From NCBI GenBank assembly GCA_023415595.1, contig JAEZJW010000152.1, positions 1 to 32,115 on the forward strand: DNA of 32,115 nt, read 5' to 3'. The position numbers and the translations under genes were made by a program. Positions 23,007 through 29,974 of this stretch are shown piece by piece. Positions within the stretch are counted from its first letter, which is position 1; the number at the start of each line of letters is the position of its first letter. The notes below the pieces were generated by a model, which saw nothing but the letters and a program-made list of their open reading frames with translations, did no database searches and was not told where the DNA came from. This DNA is from Bacillota bacterium (GTDB lineage Bacteria; Bacillota; Clostridia; Lachnospirales; Lachnospiraceae).

Positions 23007-25223
23007 ATGAAAAAAGTTGATGAGGGAAGAATAGAGCAGCTGTTGGCGGAGCTGACACTGGAAGAGAAAATCGCAATGATCCATGGGGAGGGGATATTCC
23101 AGACCGCGGGGATTGAGAGGCTTCAGATCCCGCCACTGAAGATGTCCGATGGACCAATGGGAGTAAGGAAGGAATTTGCGTTAAAGGACTGGAAAAATAT
23201 CTATCAGACAGAGGATAAGGTTTCTTATCTTCCCAGTAACAGCGCCTTGGCTTCGACCTGGAACAGAGAGCTTGCCTATGAAACCGGAAAGGTGCTGGGG
23301 GCGGAGGCCAGGGGAAGAGGTAAGGATGTGATTCTGGCTCCCGGTATTAATATTAAGAGAAGTCCACTCTGCGGCAGGAATTTCGAGTATATGAGCGAGG
23401 ATCCGAAGCTGATAGAGGAGCTGGTGGTTCCATTGATTAAAGGCATCCAAGAAAATGATGTGGCTGCCTGTGTGAAGCATTTTGCAGCCAATAATCAGGA
23501 AACGGAGCGTCTCTGGGTAGATACAGAGATGGAGGAAAGGACCCTTAGGGAAATCTATTTCCCGGGCTTTAAGGCAGCGCTAGACAGGGGAGAAAGCCAT
23601 TCGCTGATGGGAGCCTACAATATGCTATATGGGGAGCATTGCTCCCAGAGCAAATACCTGCTTAATACCATCCTCAGGGAGGAGTGGGGTTATGACGGAG
23701 CAATCATCTCTGACTGGGGTGCCATCCATGATACGAAGGCGGCCGTAGAGTCCGAGCTGGATATTGAGATGTCCGTGGGTCCGGATTATGATGACTATTA
23801 TATGGCCAATCCTCTGCTTGAAGCAGTCCGTAAGGGTGAAATAGGGGAAGAACTAATAGATAGAAAGATCAGGAATATTCTTAGGCTCATGCTCAGGCTG
23901 AATATGCTCGGAGAAGAAAGCCGGAACAGGAACACCGGAACCTATAATGCTCCCGAACACAGGGAAGCAGTCTTAAAAGCAGCGAGAGAATCTATCATTC
24001 TGTTAAAGAATGAGGAAGGACGGCTGCCGATTGAGCGAAAGGGATTGAAGAAGCTGGCGGTTATCGGACAGAATGCGGTACAGCTGCATTCCGGTGGCGG
24101 CGGCAGTGCAGAAATCAAGGCACTCTATGAGATATCTCCGTTATTGGGCCTTAAGCTTAAGCTTGGCGGTAATACAGAAGTTAAGTTCGCATTGGGTTAT
24201 GACATTCCGAAGGAACAGGAGAAGGAACTGAACTGGCAGCAGCATAGCCTGGAGAAGCTTTCTGAGGAGCAAAAGCGGGTAGAAGAAGAGAAGTGGAGAC
24301 AGACTCAGGAGGAAGCAGCGAAGGAAAGAGAAAAGCTGTTCCAAGAAGCAGTCTCTCTCGCAAAGGAATGTGATGAGGTCATCTTTATCGGTGGCTTAAA
24401 TCATGATTTCGATGTGGAGGGAGGGGACCGCAAGGATTTGAAGCTGCCCTACGGACAGGATGAACTGATTCAGGCTATCCTGGAAGTGAATCCCAAGGCT
24501 GTCATCGTTATGATCGCAGGCTCCCCGGTCGAGATGAAGGCCTGGTCCGGGAAAGCAAAAGCCATCCTCTGGAGCTATTATGCCGGTATGGAAGGCGGGA
24601 ATGCATTGGCTGAGGTGCTGTTAGGAGAAGTGAACCCCTCGGGTAAGCTTGCAGAGACCTTCCCGAAGGAGCTGTCAGATTCGCCTGCTCATAAGCTAGG
24701 GGATTTCGGTGATCAGAAGAAGCTTACTTACCGTGATGGAGTATTTGTCGGATATCGATACTTCGATACCCGTCAGGTAGAACCTGAGTATGCTTTTGGC
24801 CATGGATTATCCTATACGGATTACGAATATAAGAACTTTAAAATTACGATAGAAGAGAAATCGAACGAGTCGCCCGGCACTACGGAGGAAGCAGATAATC
24901 TGTGTGTCAGGCTTACCTTTACGATTAAGAATATCGGTAACAGGGATGGTTCGGAAGTTGCACAGGTCTATATATCCGGCAGAAGCTCCCTCGTGGAACG
25001 GCCTGTTCATGAATTGAAGGGCTTTACCAAGGTATTCATAAAAGCGGGAGAAGAAGCCAGGGCAGAAATACTTCTCGACAAAACGGCTTTTGGATATTAT
25101 GCTTCCAATAAGAAATGCTTCTATGCGGAACCCGGACAATATGAAATCTCTATAGGAAGCTCCTCCAGGAATATCAGGCTTACAGATTCTATAGCACTCA
25201 GTAAGGAATACAGCTATCAATAA
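23007..25223 (+). CDS. Beta-glycosidase, GH3 family (beta-glucosidase-like)
   Basis: This 738-residue GH3 enzyme has the three usual parts: TIM-like barrel with the nucleophile motif IISDWGA (Asp236) and the substrate loop CVKHFAANNQE; an alpha/beta domain with a charged helical stretch (about residues 400-445) before FIGGLNHDFDVEGGDR; and a C-terminal fibronectin-III-like domain (IGNRDGSEVAQVYI, RPVHELKGFTKV). The start is ATG 23007, with AAGAAGG before it; an upstream ATG at 22962 would add a lysine-rich tail without a ribosome site. There is no signal peptide. Next to the alpha-xylosidase it fits sequential removal of xylose and glucose from xyloglucan fragments; GH3 specificity cannot be fixed by eye and beta-xylosidase remains possible. 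Confidence 0.93.
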   Translation: MKKVDEGRIEQLLAELTLEEKIAMIHGEGIFQTAGIERLQIPPLKMSDGPMGVRKEFALKDWKNIYQTEDKVSYLPSNSALASTWNRELAYETGKVLGAEARGRGKDVILAPGINIKRSPLCGRNFEYMSEDPKLIEELVVPLIKGIQENDVAACVKHFAANNQETERLWVDTEMEERTLREIYFPGFKAALDRGESHSLMGAYNMLYGEHCSQSKYLLNTILREEWGYDGAIISDWGAIHDTKAAVESELDIEMSVGPDYDDYYMANPLLEAVRKGEIGEELIDRKIRNILRLMLRLNMLGEESRNRNTGTYNAPEHREAVLKAARESIILLKNEEGRLPIERKGLKKLAVIGQNAVQLHSGGGGSAEIKALYEISPLLGLKLKLGGNTEVKFALGYDIPKEQEKELNWQQHSLEKLSEEQKRVEEEKWRQTQEEAAKEREKLFQEAVSLAKECDEVIFIGGLNHDFDVEGGDRKDLKLPYGQDELIQAILEVNPKAVIVMIAGSPVEMKAWSGKAKAILWSYYAGMEGGNALAEVLLGEVNPSGKLAETFPKELSDSPAHKLGDFGDQKKLTYRDGVFVGYRYFDTRQVEPEYAFGHGLSYTDYEYKNFKITIEEKSNESPGTTEEADNLCVRLTFTIKNIGNRDGSEVAQVYISGRSSLVERPVHELKGFTKVFIKAGEEARAEILLDKTAFGYYASNKKCFYAEPGQYEISIGSSSRNIRLTDSIALSKEYSYQ

Positions 25224-25237
25224 ATCATAAATTCTGC

Positions 25238-25276
25238 AGCAGGGGACTTCTGATAAATTTGTCAATGTCCCCTGCT
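25238..25276. terminator. Hairpin with perfect 10-base stem after the GH3 gene
   Basis: AGCAGGGGAC (25238-25247) and GTCCCCTGCT (25267-25276) are perfect complements around a 19-base loop. No T-run follows on the plus strand, so it may work as an mRNA-stabilising or Rho-assisted end rather than a classic terminator. Confidence 0.55.
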
Positions 25277-25311
25277 CTAAGAGATAGGCAAGGATCGGAG
25301 TGAAGGTTCGG

Positions 25312-25830
25312 ATGAGAATAGTTATATTCGGCTGCGGTGGCAGCGGAAAATCCACGTTGGCAAGACGTCTCGGTGACATGCTGAACATTTCGGTTATCCA
25401 TCTGGACCAGATTTACTGGAGACCTGGCTGGCAACATATCACGGATGAGGAATTTGATGAAATTTTAATTGAGAAGCTGTCAGGGAAGGAGTGGATCATC
25501 GATGGTAACTTCAACAGGACACTTCCCCTTCGGCTGGAACATTGTGATACCGCTGTCTACCTTGATTTCTCCAGGTTCACCTGCCTCCGCGGTGTGATTT
25601 GCAGGGTCATACGCTATTACGGCAAGACCAGGCCTGATATGGGTACGGATTGTCCCGATAAGTTTGACCTGGAGTTTTTGGCTTGGATCTGGAATTTCAA
25701 TAAGAAAAACAGAAGCAGATATTATCAGTTACTGGCTGAACTACAGGGGAAAGAGGTTCATATCTTAAAAGCACGACGGGAAATCAAGGGGTTAATCGAA
25801 TTAATCGCCAAAGAAAATAATGAAAAGTAA
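25312..25830 (+). CDS. Small P-loop kinase-like protein (adenylate-kinase/FlaR-like)
   Basis: This 172-residue P-loop protein begins MRIVIFGCGGSGKST, so the Walker A motif (7-15) is at the N-terminus as in adenylate-kinase-like proteins often annotated as topology modulation or FlaR-like. Further family signs are VIHLDQIYWRPGW, WIIDGNFNRTLPLRLE and the tail KEVHILKARREIKGL. The reaction is not established. The start is ATG 25312, preceded by GAAGG with 5 bases spacing; a GTG at 25300 with AGGA before it would add four residues. It converges with the glycerol-1-phosphate dehydrogenase gene, and a strong hairpin separates the two. Confidence 0.85.
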   Translation: MRIVIFGCGGSGKSTLARRLGDMLNISVIHLDQIYWRPGWQHITDEEFDEILIEKLSGKEWIIDGNFNRTLPLRLEHCDTAVYLDFSRFTCLRGVICRVIRYYGKTRPDMGTDCPDKFDLEFLAWIWNFNKKNRSRYYQLLAELQGKEVHILKARREIKGLIELIAKENNEK

Positions 25831-25866
25831 ATCCGCATGCAGAACAGGCCGTACAGCATGCGGATT
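25830..25866. terminator. Bidirectional terminator-like hairpin between convergent genes
   Basis: AATCCGCATGC (25830-25840) and GCATGCGGATT (25856-25866) form a perfect 11-base stem with a 15-base loop. It overlaps the last base of the kinase-like gene's stop codon. The minus strand downstream is T-rich, so it best fits the end of the glycerol-1-phosphate dehydrogenase transcript. Confidence 0.7.
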
Positions 25867-25912
25867 ACTATCGTACGCCAGGCGGGCGCAAGTTCTAGCT
25901 TAATAAGGCACC

Positions 25913-27325
25913 TTACAGTTTCATGCTGTTATTTTCATTCTTCTGGAAGTAGTCCCACACTTTCACTGCAAGCTCCTCCAGTAATCCTAGGTCAAACAGC
26001 AGCTGAAGCAGGGCATATCGGTTCCTTAACTCCTTTGCAGCCAGGAAGCTCTCAATAAAGGTATCCCGGTCAATACCGACCTCCTCCGGACTTGCAGGAG
26101 CGGATAAGGAGATCAGGATGTTACGGATGCTATCCGCGGAAGGCAGCAGATCTGTGATAGCTTTGATCTCTTTCCAGTGCCTTTCGACCAGCTCTAGCCT
26201 CGCAAGTACATGATCCGTTGCATTCTTGCCGGTTTCCCTCTCCAGCCGGATTACGGAAGGTGCTGCAGGACCATAATACTTCATCATATCAGCCTCCCAT
26301 TTACTCTCAGAGTAGCCGGAGGCTTTTTCCCTGGCAGCACTAAAATCTATCTTAAGCTCCATAAGCAGTTCGTACGCCTTAAGTACGGCAATCGTCGCTA
26401 CACCTACCTGGGTGCCGTGTAAATATGGCTTCTTTCCCTCGGATAAGAAGCGCATCTCCCAGTAATGGGACAGATGATGTTCACTGCCGGAGGCCGGTCT
26501 GGAATTACCGGCAAAGCTCATCGCAAGCCCGGATAATACCAAAGCCTCCATAACACCCCGGACTGCATGAGGATCCCTGCTTCTAGCGCCATCGATATTC
26601 TTAAGGACAGTTTCAAGAGATTTTCTGACGATGCCCTCGATGTTACTGCAGTGATATTCCCCCAGCAGAAGCTCCGCTATGGACCAATCGCAGAGGGCGT
26701 TATATTTACCTAAGATATCTCCGATTCCTGCTGCAATCATAGTTACCGGTGCATCCTTCAGAAGATTTAAGTCTCCAATAATGGCGATGGGAGCATGGGC
26801 TTCATAAGTGGTCTTCGTATGGTTGACGATCAGAGGGGATACACCGGATGCAAAGCCATCCATGGAGGGTGCAGTCGCGGCAATTATATAAGGGAGATTA
26901 AGCTTAAAGCTGATAAAACGGCAAAGGTCATTCAGTGTACCGCTTCCGACAGCGATGATTAAGTCACAGGAGGGATCCAGGTGGATCAGGATAGTACCGA
27001 TTGCCTCTTCGTCAGGAACCGGCTCCGCCTCAGGCAAAACGTAGCTGGAGAAGTAGATGCTGCCTCTGCCCAGAAGATCCTCAACCTGCTTACCTGCGAT
27101 CGTGTAGGTGGTTCTATCATAGAGAAGGAAGGGCTTGCGGCAACCGGCAGCAGCGATAACTTCCGGCAGTCTAAGAAGAGCCCCTTCTTCAATGATAATC
27201 GTATGAATCGGAGCACTATGGGTCCTTCCGCAGCTGCAGGAGTAGGGCTGCTTCAGGTAATCCGATATGGTAAATTCTTGATATTGATCTAGGCTATTGT
27301 GATTTATGCTTTGTTCCCTGTTCAT
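25913..27325 (-). CDS. egsA: sn-glycerol-1-phosphate dehydrogenase (AraM/EgsA type)
   Basis: This 470-residue enzyme reduces dihydroxyacetone phosphate to sn-glycerol-1-phosphate with NAD(P)H. It belongs to the metal-dependent iron-alcohol-dehydrogenase superfamily. Visible motifs are the nucleotide loop VGSGTLND (126-133), TAPSMDGFASGVSPL (151-165), metal ligands Asp203 (AAGIGDILGKYNAL), the histidines of SEHHLSHYWE (about 283-287) and His303 of LHGTQVGV. An N-terminal cysteine pair (SCSCG, 29-33) also occurs in bacterial members. In Bacillus the homologue feeds heptaprenylglyceryl-phosphate synthesis; no partner PcrB gene is in the window. The start follows AAGGCGG on the minus strand, behind a promoter and a palindrome. 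Bacterial forms are often called AraM. Confidence 0.92.
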   Translation of the reverse strand: MNREQSINHNSLDQYQEFTISDYLKQPYSCSCGRTHSAPIHTIIIEEGALLRLPEVIAAAGCRKPFLLYDRTTYTIAGKQVEDLLGRGSIYFSSYVLPEAEPVPDEEAIGTILIHLDPSCDLIIAVGSGTLNDLCRFISFKLNLPYIIAATAPSMDGFASGVSPLIVNHTKTTYEAHAPIAIIGDLNLLKDAPVTMIAAGIGDILGKYNALCDWSIAELLLGEYHCSNIEGIVRKSLETVLKNIDGARSRDPHAVRGVMEALVLSGLAMSFAGNSRPASGSEHHLSHYWEMRFLSEGKKPYLHGTQVGVATIAVLKAYELLMELKIDFSAAREKASGYSESKWEADMMKYYGPAAPSVIRLERETGKNATDHVLARLELVERHWKEIKAITDLLPSADSIRNILISLSAPASPEEVGIDRDTFIESFLAAKELRNRYALLQLLFDLGLLEELAVKVWDYFQKNENNSMKL

Positions 27326-27342
27326 AGTTAGTTCCGCCTTTC

Positions 27343-27364
27343 TGCCTGATGAATGAATCAGGCA
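27343..27364. promoter_or_regulatory. Palindrome in the leader of the glycerol-1-phosphate dehydrogenase gene
   Basis: TGCCTGAT (27343-27350) and ATCAGGCA (27357-27364) are perfect 8-base arms around 6 bases. On the minus strand it lies between promoter and ribosome site and could be an operator or an mRNA hairpin just upstream of the ribosome site. Confidence 0.5.
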
Positions 27365-27399
27365 CTGCCATAGTCTGATATTGTATTAATAGCATATAC

Positions 27400-27427
27400 A
27401 GTATATCATAAACCTTATAAAATGCAA
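27400..27427 (-). promoter_or_regulatory. Promoter of the glycerol-1-phosphate dehydrogenase gene
   Basis: Read on the minus strand: TTGCAT (27427-27422), 16-base spacer, TATACT (27405-27400). The leader would be about 68 bases and contain the palindrome at 27343-27364. Confidence 0.55.
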
Positions 27428-27502
27428 TTCCGCAGTCAACCCAGCCGAGGCAAATCCGTCAGATACTTATACTATTTTAATGACAGTATGATCTGTTACT
27501 AA

Positions 27503-27531
27503 TTGACGCATATCCTGATTTCATCTATAAT
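27503..27531 (+). promoter_or_regulatory. Sigma-A-type promoter of the membrane 4Fe-4S protein gene
   Basis: TTGACG (27503-27508), 17-base spacer and perfect TATAAT (27526-27531) lie 33 bases before the TTG start codon at 27565. Confidence 0.82.
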
Positions 27532-27564
27532 TTTATTATTATATCTAACGAGGAGGATTTATCT

Positions 27565-28287
27565 TTGAAAAGACAACAGACCAGACGGCTTTTGCTTTTT
27601 ATTTCCCTGCTGCTTTTTCCGATATTCATGAACTTTTTATCTCCCTATCTAATTGTTAACGGTGCCTTTGAAGGGGTACTGGCCGGAAGCGCCATTGCCT
27701 TCCTAGCACAGTTTCTGTTCTCGATGATTACCGGCAGATTATTCTGCGGGTGGTTATGTCCGATGGCAGGCCTAAGTGAAACACTGACCGGAGTGAACGG
27801 GAAGAGGGTAACCAGCCGTTCTGTGAAGAGGATGAAATTCATTATCTGGGCCGTTTGGCTTTGCAGTATCATAGGTGGATTTATTACTGCCGGAGGGATT
27901 AAAGTATTCAATCCGCTTTATATGACCGAATCCGGGATATCAGTAGATGAACCAATGAAATATATTACTTATTATGGTGTAATTCTGATCTTCCTCCTGA
28001 TATGTGTCTTTGCCGGACGCAGAGCTTCCTGCCATACGATCTGCTGGATGGCACCCTTTATGATTCTTGGAAAGAAGCTGTCAGATCTGCTTCATCTGCC
28101 CAGATTGAAGGTAAGATCCAATAAGGAAGCCTGTATCAAATGTAAAAAATGCATTGAGGTTTGTCCAATGAGCATAGAAGTAATGAATATTCCTGATGAT
28201 AGGTTCCATAAGACGGATGACTGCATTCTCTGTGGCATGTGTGTGGATCACTGCCCCAAGCATTGCTTCTCCTACCGGATAAAGTAA
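27565..28287 (+). CDS. Membrane-bound 4Fe-4S ferredoxin-type protein (NapH/NosR-like)
   Basis: This 240-residue electron-transfer protein has about four membrane helices in residues 1-165 and two 4Fe-4S cluster motifs near the C-terminus: CIKCKKCIEVCP (190-201) and CILCGMCVDHCP (220-231). Within the membrane part the CGWLCP motif (61-66) and a second cysteine pair at 156 and 160 match the NapH/NosR/YccM type, which passes electrons from the membrane to a partner. The start is TTG 27565, with AGGAGG about 9 bases before it and no better ATG. A radical SAM gene follows 90 bases downstream and a rhodanese after that. The electron acceptor is unknown; supply of electrons to the radical SAM enzyme is a plausible inference. 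Confidence 0.9.
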   Translation: MKRQQTRRLLLFISLLLFPIFMNFLSPYLIVNGAFEGVLAGSAIAFLAQFLFSMITGRLFCGWLCPMAGLSETLTGVNGKRVTSRSVKRMKFIIWAVWLCSIIGGFITAGGIKVFNPLYMTESGISVDEPMKYITYYGVILIFLLICVFAGRRASCHTICWMAPFMILGKKLSDLLHLPRLKVRSNKEACIKCKKCIEVCPMSIEVMNIPDDRFHKTDDCILCGMCVDHCPKHCFSYRIK

Positions 28288-28377
28288 TATTGAAAAGTTC
28301 TGGCTGAATCATTGTTTACATAGTCATTTTATTGATTTGTTTCATATTATTTTACAAAGGATAAAAGGAGATAAAAG

Positions 28378-29469
28378 ATGAATCCGGATTTTAACCTGGA
28401 GGAATATCTCTATCATGGGATAGAGGGTATAATTAAAGGAGCTGTCAAGGCATCACTTAAGAACCCGAAGGAGAGTATCTTCCTGGCAAAATTCACCTAT
28501 GCCGCAGCAGAGGCAAGGAGAATCCGCCTGCAATTCGAGAAGGAAGGAGAACATATCCCACCTTTTCTGATTGCGAGTATCACCAGCTCCTGTAACCTGC
28601 ATTGTGCCGGTTGTTATGCCAGGGCAAACCATCTCTGTCATGATCATGATACCTGGAGCATGCTGACAGGGCTGGAGTGGGATAGAATCTTCAGCGAGGC
28701 CTCAGAGCTGGGCATCAGCTTTATCCTTCTGGCCGGAGGAGAGCCGCTGCTAAGAAGGGATGTGCTCGAAGCAGCCGCCCGTCATAAGAATATCCTTTTT
28801 CCTGTATTCACGAACGGTACCATGATCCGGGAGGATTATCTGAAGCTTTTCGCTAAAAACCGGAATCTGCTTCCAGTATTAAGTCTGGAGGGTGATGAGG
28901 AGATCACGGACGAACGAAGGGGAGACGGCACCTACCGTAAGCTTGTTGAAGCAATGGAGCAGATGAAGAAGAAGGGCATCCTTTTTGGTACTTCCATCAC
29001 TGTGACAAAGGAGAACCTAGGGAAGATAACCGATGCTTCCTTTATGACCGGACTTTACCTGTCGGGCTGCAAGGTCGCATTTCTGGTGGAATATGTACCG
29101 GTAAGCAGCGAGTCAAAAGAATTGGCTCCGGACGATGATGACCGGGAATTCTTAAGCCGGGAGCTGTTACGATTAAGAAAACAGATCGGGGATATGATCT
29201 TTATCTCTTTCCCGGGGGATGAGAAGAGCTCCGGAGGCTGCCTGGCCGCAGGAAGAGGGTTCTTTCATATCAATCCTTCAGGAGGTACGGAGCCCTGTCC
29301 GTTCTCTCCGTTTTCAGATACAAATCTTCGTGACACCTCAATTCGGAATGCATTAAAATCACCTTTATTCCGGCGATTAAGCGATAACCATATCCTGATG
29401 AAGGAACATGTGGGTGGCTGTGTATTATTTGAACAGGAGGATGAGGTCCGGAAGCTGATCGAAAGCTGA
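28378..29469 (+). CDS. Radical SAM protein with additional C-terminal cysteines
   Basis: This 363-residue enzyme carries the radical SAM motif CNLHCAGC (C72, C76, C79) after TSS, with the GGEP motif (AGGEPLLR, about 120-127) for S-adenosylmethionine binding. Further cysteines at 288 (GGCLAAG), 307 (EPCPF) and 348 (GGCVLF) suggest an auxiliary iron-sulphur cluster of shortened SPASM/twitch type. The family modifies peptides, cofactors or small metabolites by radical chemistry; no precursor peptide gene was seen next to it. The ribosome site AAAGGAG stands before ATG 28378. It is placed between a membrane 4Fe-4S protein and a rhodanese, which hints at a redox or sulphur-related job. Confidence 0.9.
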   Translation: MNPDFNLEEYLYHGIEGIIKGAVKASLKNPKESIFLAKFTYAAAEARRIRLQFEKEGEHIPPFLIASITSSCNLHCAGCYARANHLCHDHDTWSMLTGLEWDRIFSEASELGISFILLAGGEPLLRRDVLEAAARHKNILFPVFTNGTMIREDYLKLFAKNRNLLPVLSLEGDEEITDERRGDGTYRKLVEAMEQMKKKGILFGTSITVTKENLGKITDASFMTGLYLSGCKVAFLVEYVPVSSESKELAPDDDDREFLSRELLRLRKQIGDMIFISFPGDEKSSGGCLAAGRGFFHINPSGGTEPCPFSPFSDTNLRDTSIRNALKSPLFRRLSDNHILMKEHVGGCVLFEQEDEVRKLIES

Positions 29470-29475
29470 GGGTAT

Positions 29476-29494
29476 GTGATATAATCACTTTTTT
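29476..29494 (+). terminator. Short terminator-like hairpin after the radical SAM gene
   Basis: GTGAT (29476-29480), loop ATA, ATCAC (29484-29488) and six T (29489-29494). The stem has only 5 pairs, so termination is probably partial. Confidence 0.5.
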
Positions 29495-29507
29495 CGGTAT
29501 AGAAAGC

Positions 29508-29516
29508 TGATATAAT
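29508..29516 (+). promoter_or_regulatory. Extended -10 promoter of the rhodanese gene
   Basis: TGATATAAT (29508-29516) fits an extended -10 box 48 bases before the ATG at 29564. The T-run of the preceding hairpin is at the -35 distance and offers no good consensus. Confidence 0.5.
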
Positions 29517-29563
29517 ACGGATGATAGATTTAAGAAATCAGCCATATTAGGAAGGAGCAGATT

Positions 29564-29884
29564 ATGTTTACATTATTCAAAAAAGAAGAGAGCGGTTCCG
29601 TTCATGTGAATGAGATTGATGGAATGCTGAGTGACATTAACCTGATCGATATCAGGGAACCTTATGAGTATTCCCACAGCCACATCACGAAAGCGAAGAA
29701 TATTCCGATGGGTCTGCTGTTATCAAATCCGGGTCAATACCTGAACCAGAAGCAGAGATATTATATCATGTGCCAGTCCGGTGGCAGGAGCAGTAATGCA
29801 GCCTCAGTTCTGAAGAAGGCTGGCTATGATGTAATCAATGTCAAGGGCGGAATGGGAAGCTATATCGGAAAAAACCGAATATAG
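29564..29884 (+). CDS. Single-domain rhodanese-like sulphurtransferase
   Basis: This 106-residue protein is one rhodanese domain: LIDIREPYEYSHSHITKAKNIPMG (starting near 27) and the active-site loop CQSGGRSS with catalytic Cys70, then LKKAGYDVINVKGGMGSY. Such proteins carry a persulphide on the cysteine and transfer sulphur to an acceptor such as cyanide or a protein thiol. There is no signal peptide or membrane span. The ribosome site GGAAGGAG stands before the ATG. It follows a radical SAM and a membrane 4Fe-4S gene, so it may supply sulphur or sense redox state in that group. The YgaP-type membrane domain that often accompanies rhodaneses is encoded separately at 14500. Confidence 0.92.
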   Translation: MFTLFKKEESGSVHVNEIDGMLSDINLIDIREPYEYSHSHITKAKNIPMGLLLSNPGQYLNQKQRYYIMCQSGGRSSNAASVLKKAGYDVINVKGGMGSYIGKNRI

Positions 29885-29904
29885 ATAGAAAATGGAACTA
29901 ATGA

Positions 29905-29932
29905 TTGCAAATACTAATATTCCCGCTATAAT
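29905..29932 (+). promoter_or_regulatory. Sigma-A-type promoter of the secreted protease gene
   Basis: TTGCAA (29905-29910), 16-base spacer and TATAAT (29927-29932). The start site would be near 29939, inside the palindrome that follows. Confidence 0.72.
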
Positions 29933-29955
29933 TATCTTATAGGCAGTAAGATAAT
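29931..29955. promoter_or_regulatory. Perfect palindrome over the transcription start of the protease gene
   Basis: ATTATCTTA (29931-29939) and TAAGATAAT (29947-29955) are perfect 9-base complements with 7 bases between. It overlaps the end of the -10 box and the expected start site, as a repressor operator would. Confidence 0.6.
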
Positions 29956-29974
29956 TTGATAGGGGGAATATTTT

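Noticed and set aside
24807..25388. A 193-codon minus-strand frame over the GH3 gene end and the kinase-like gene start
   Set aside because: It overlaps two clear genes and shows no family motif.
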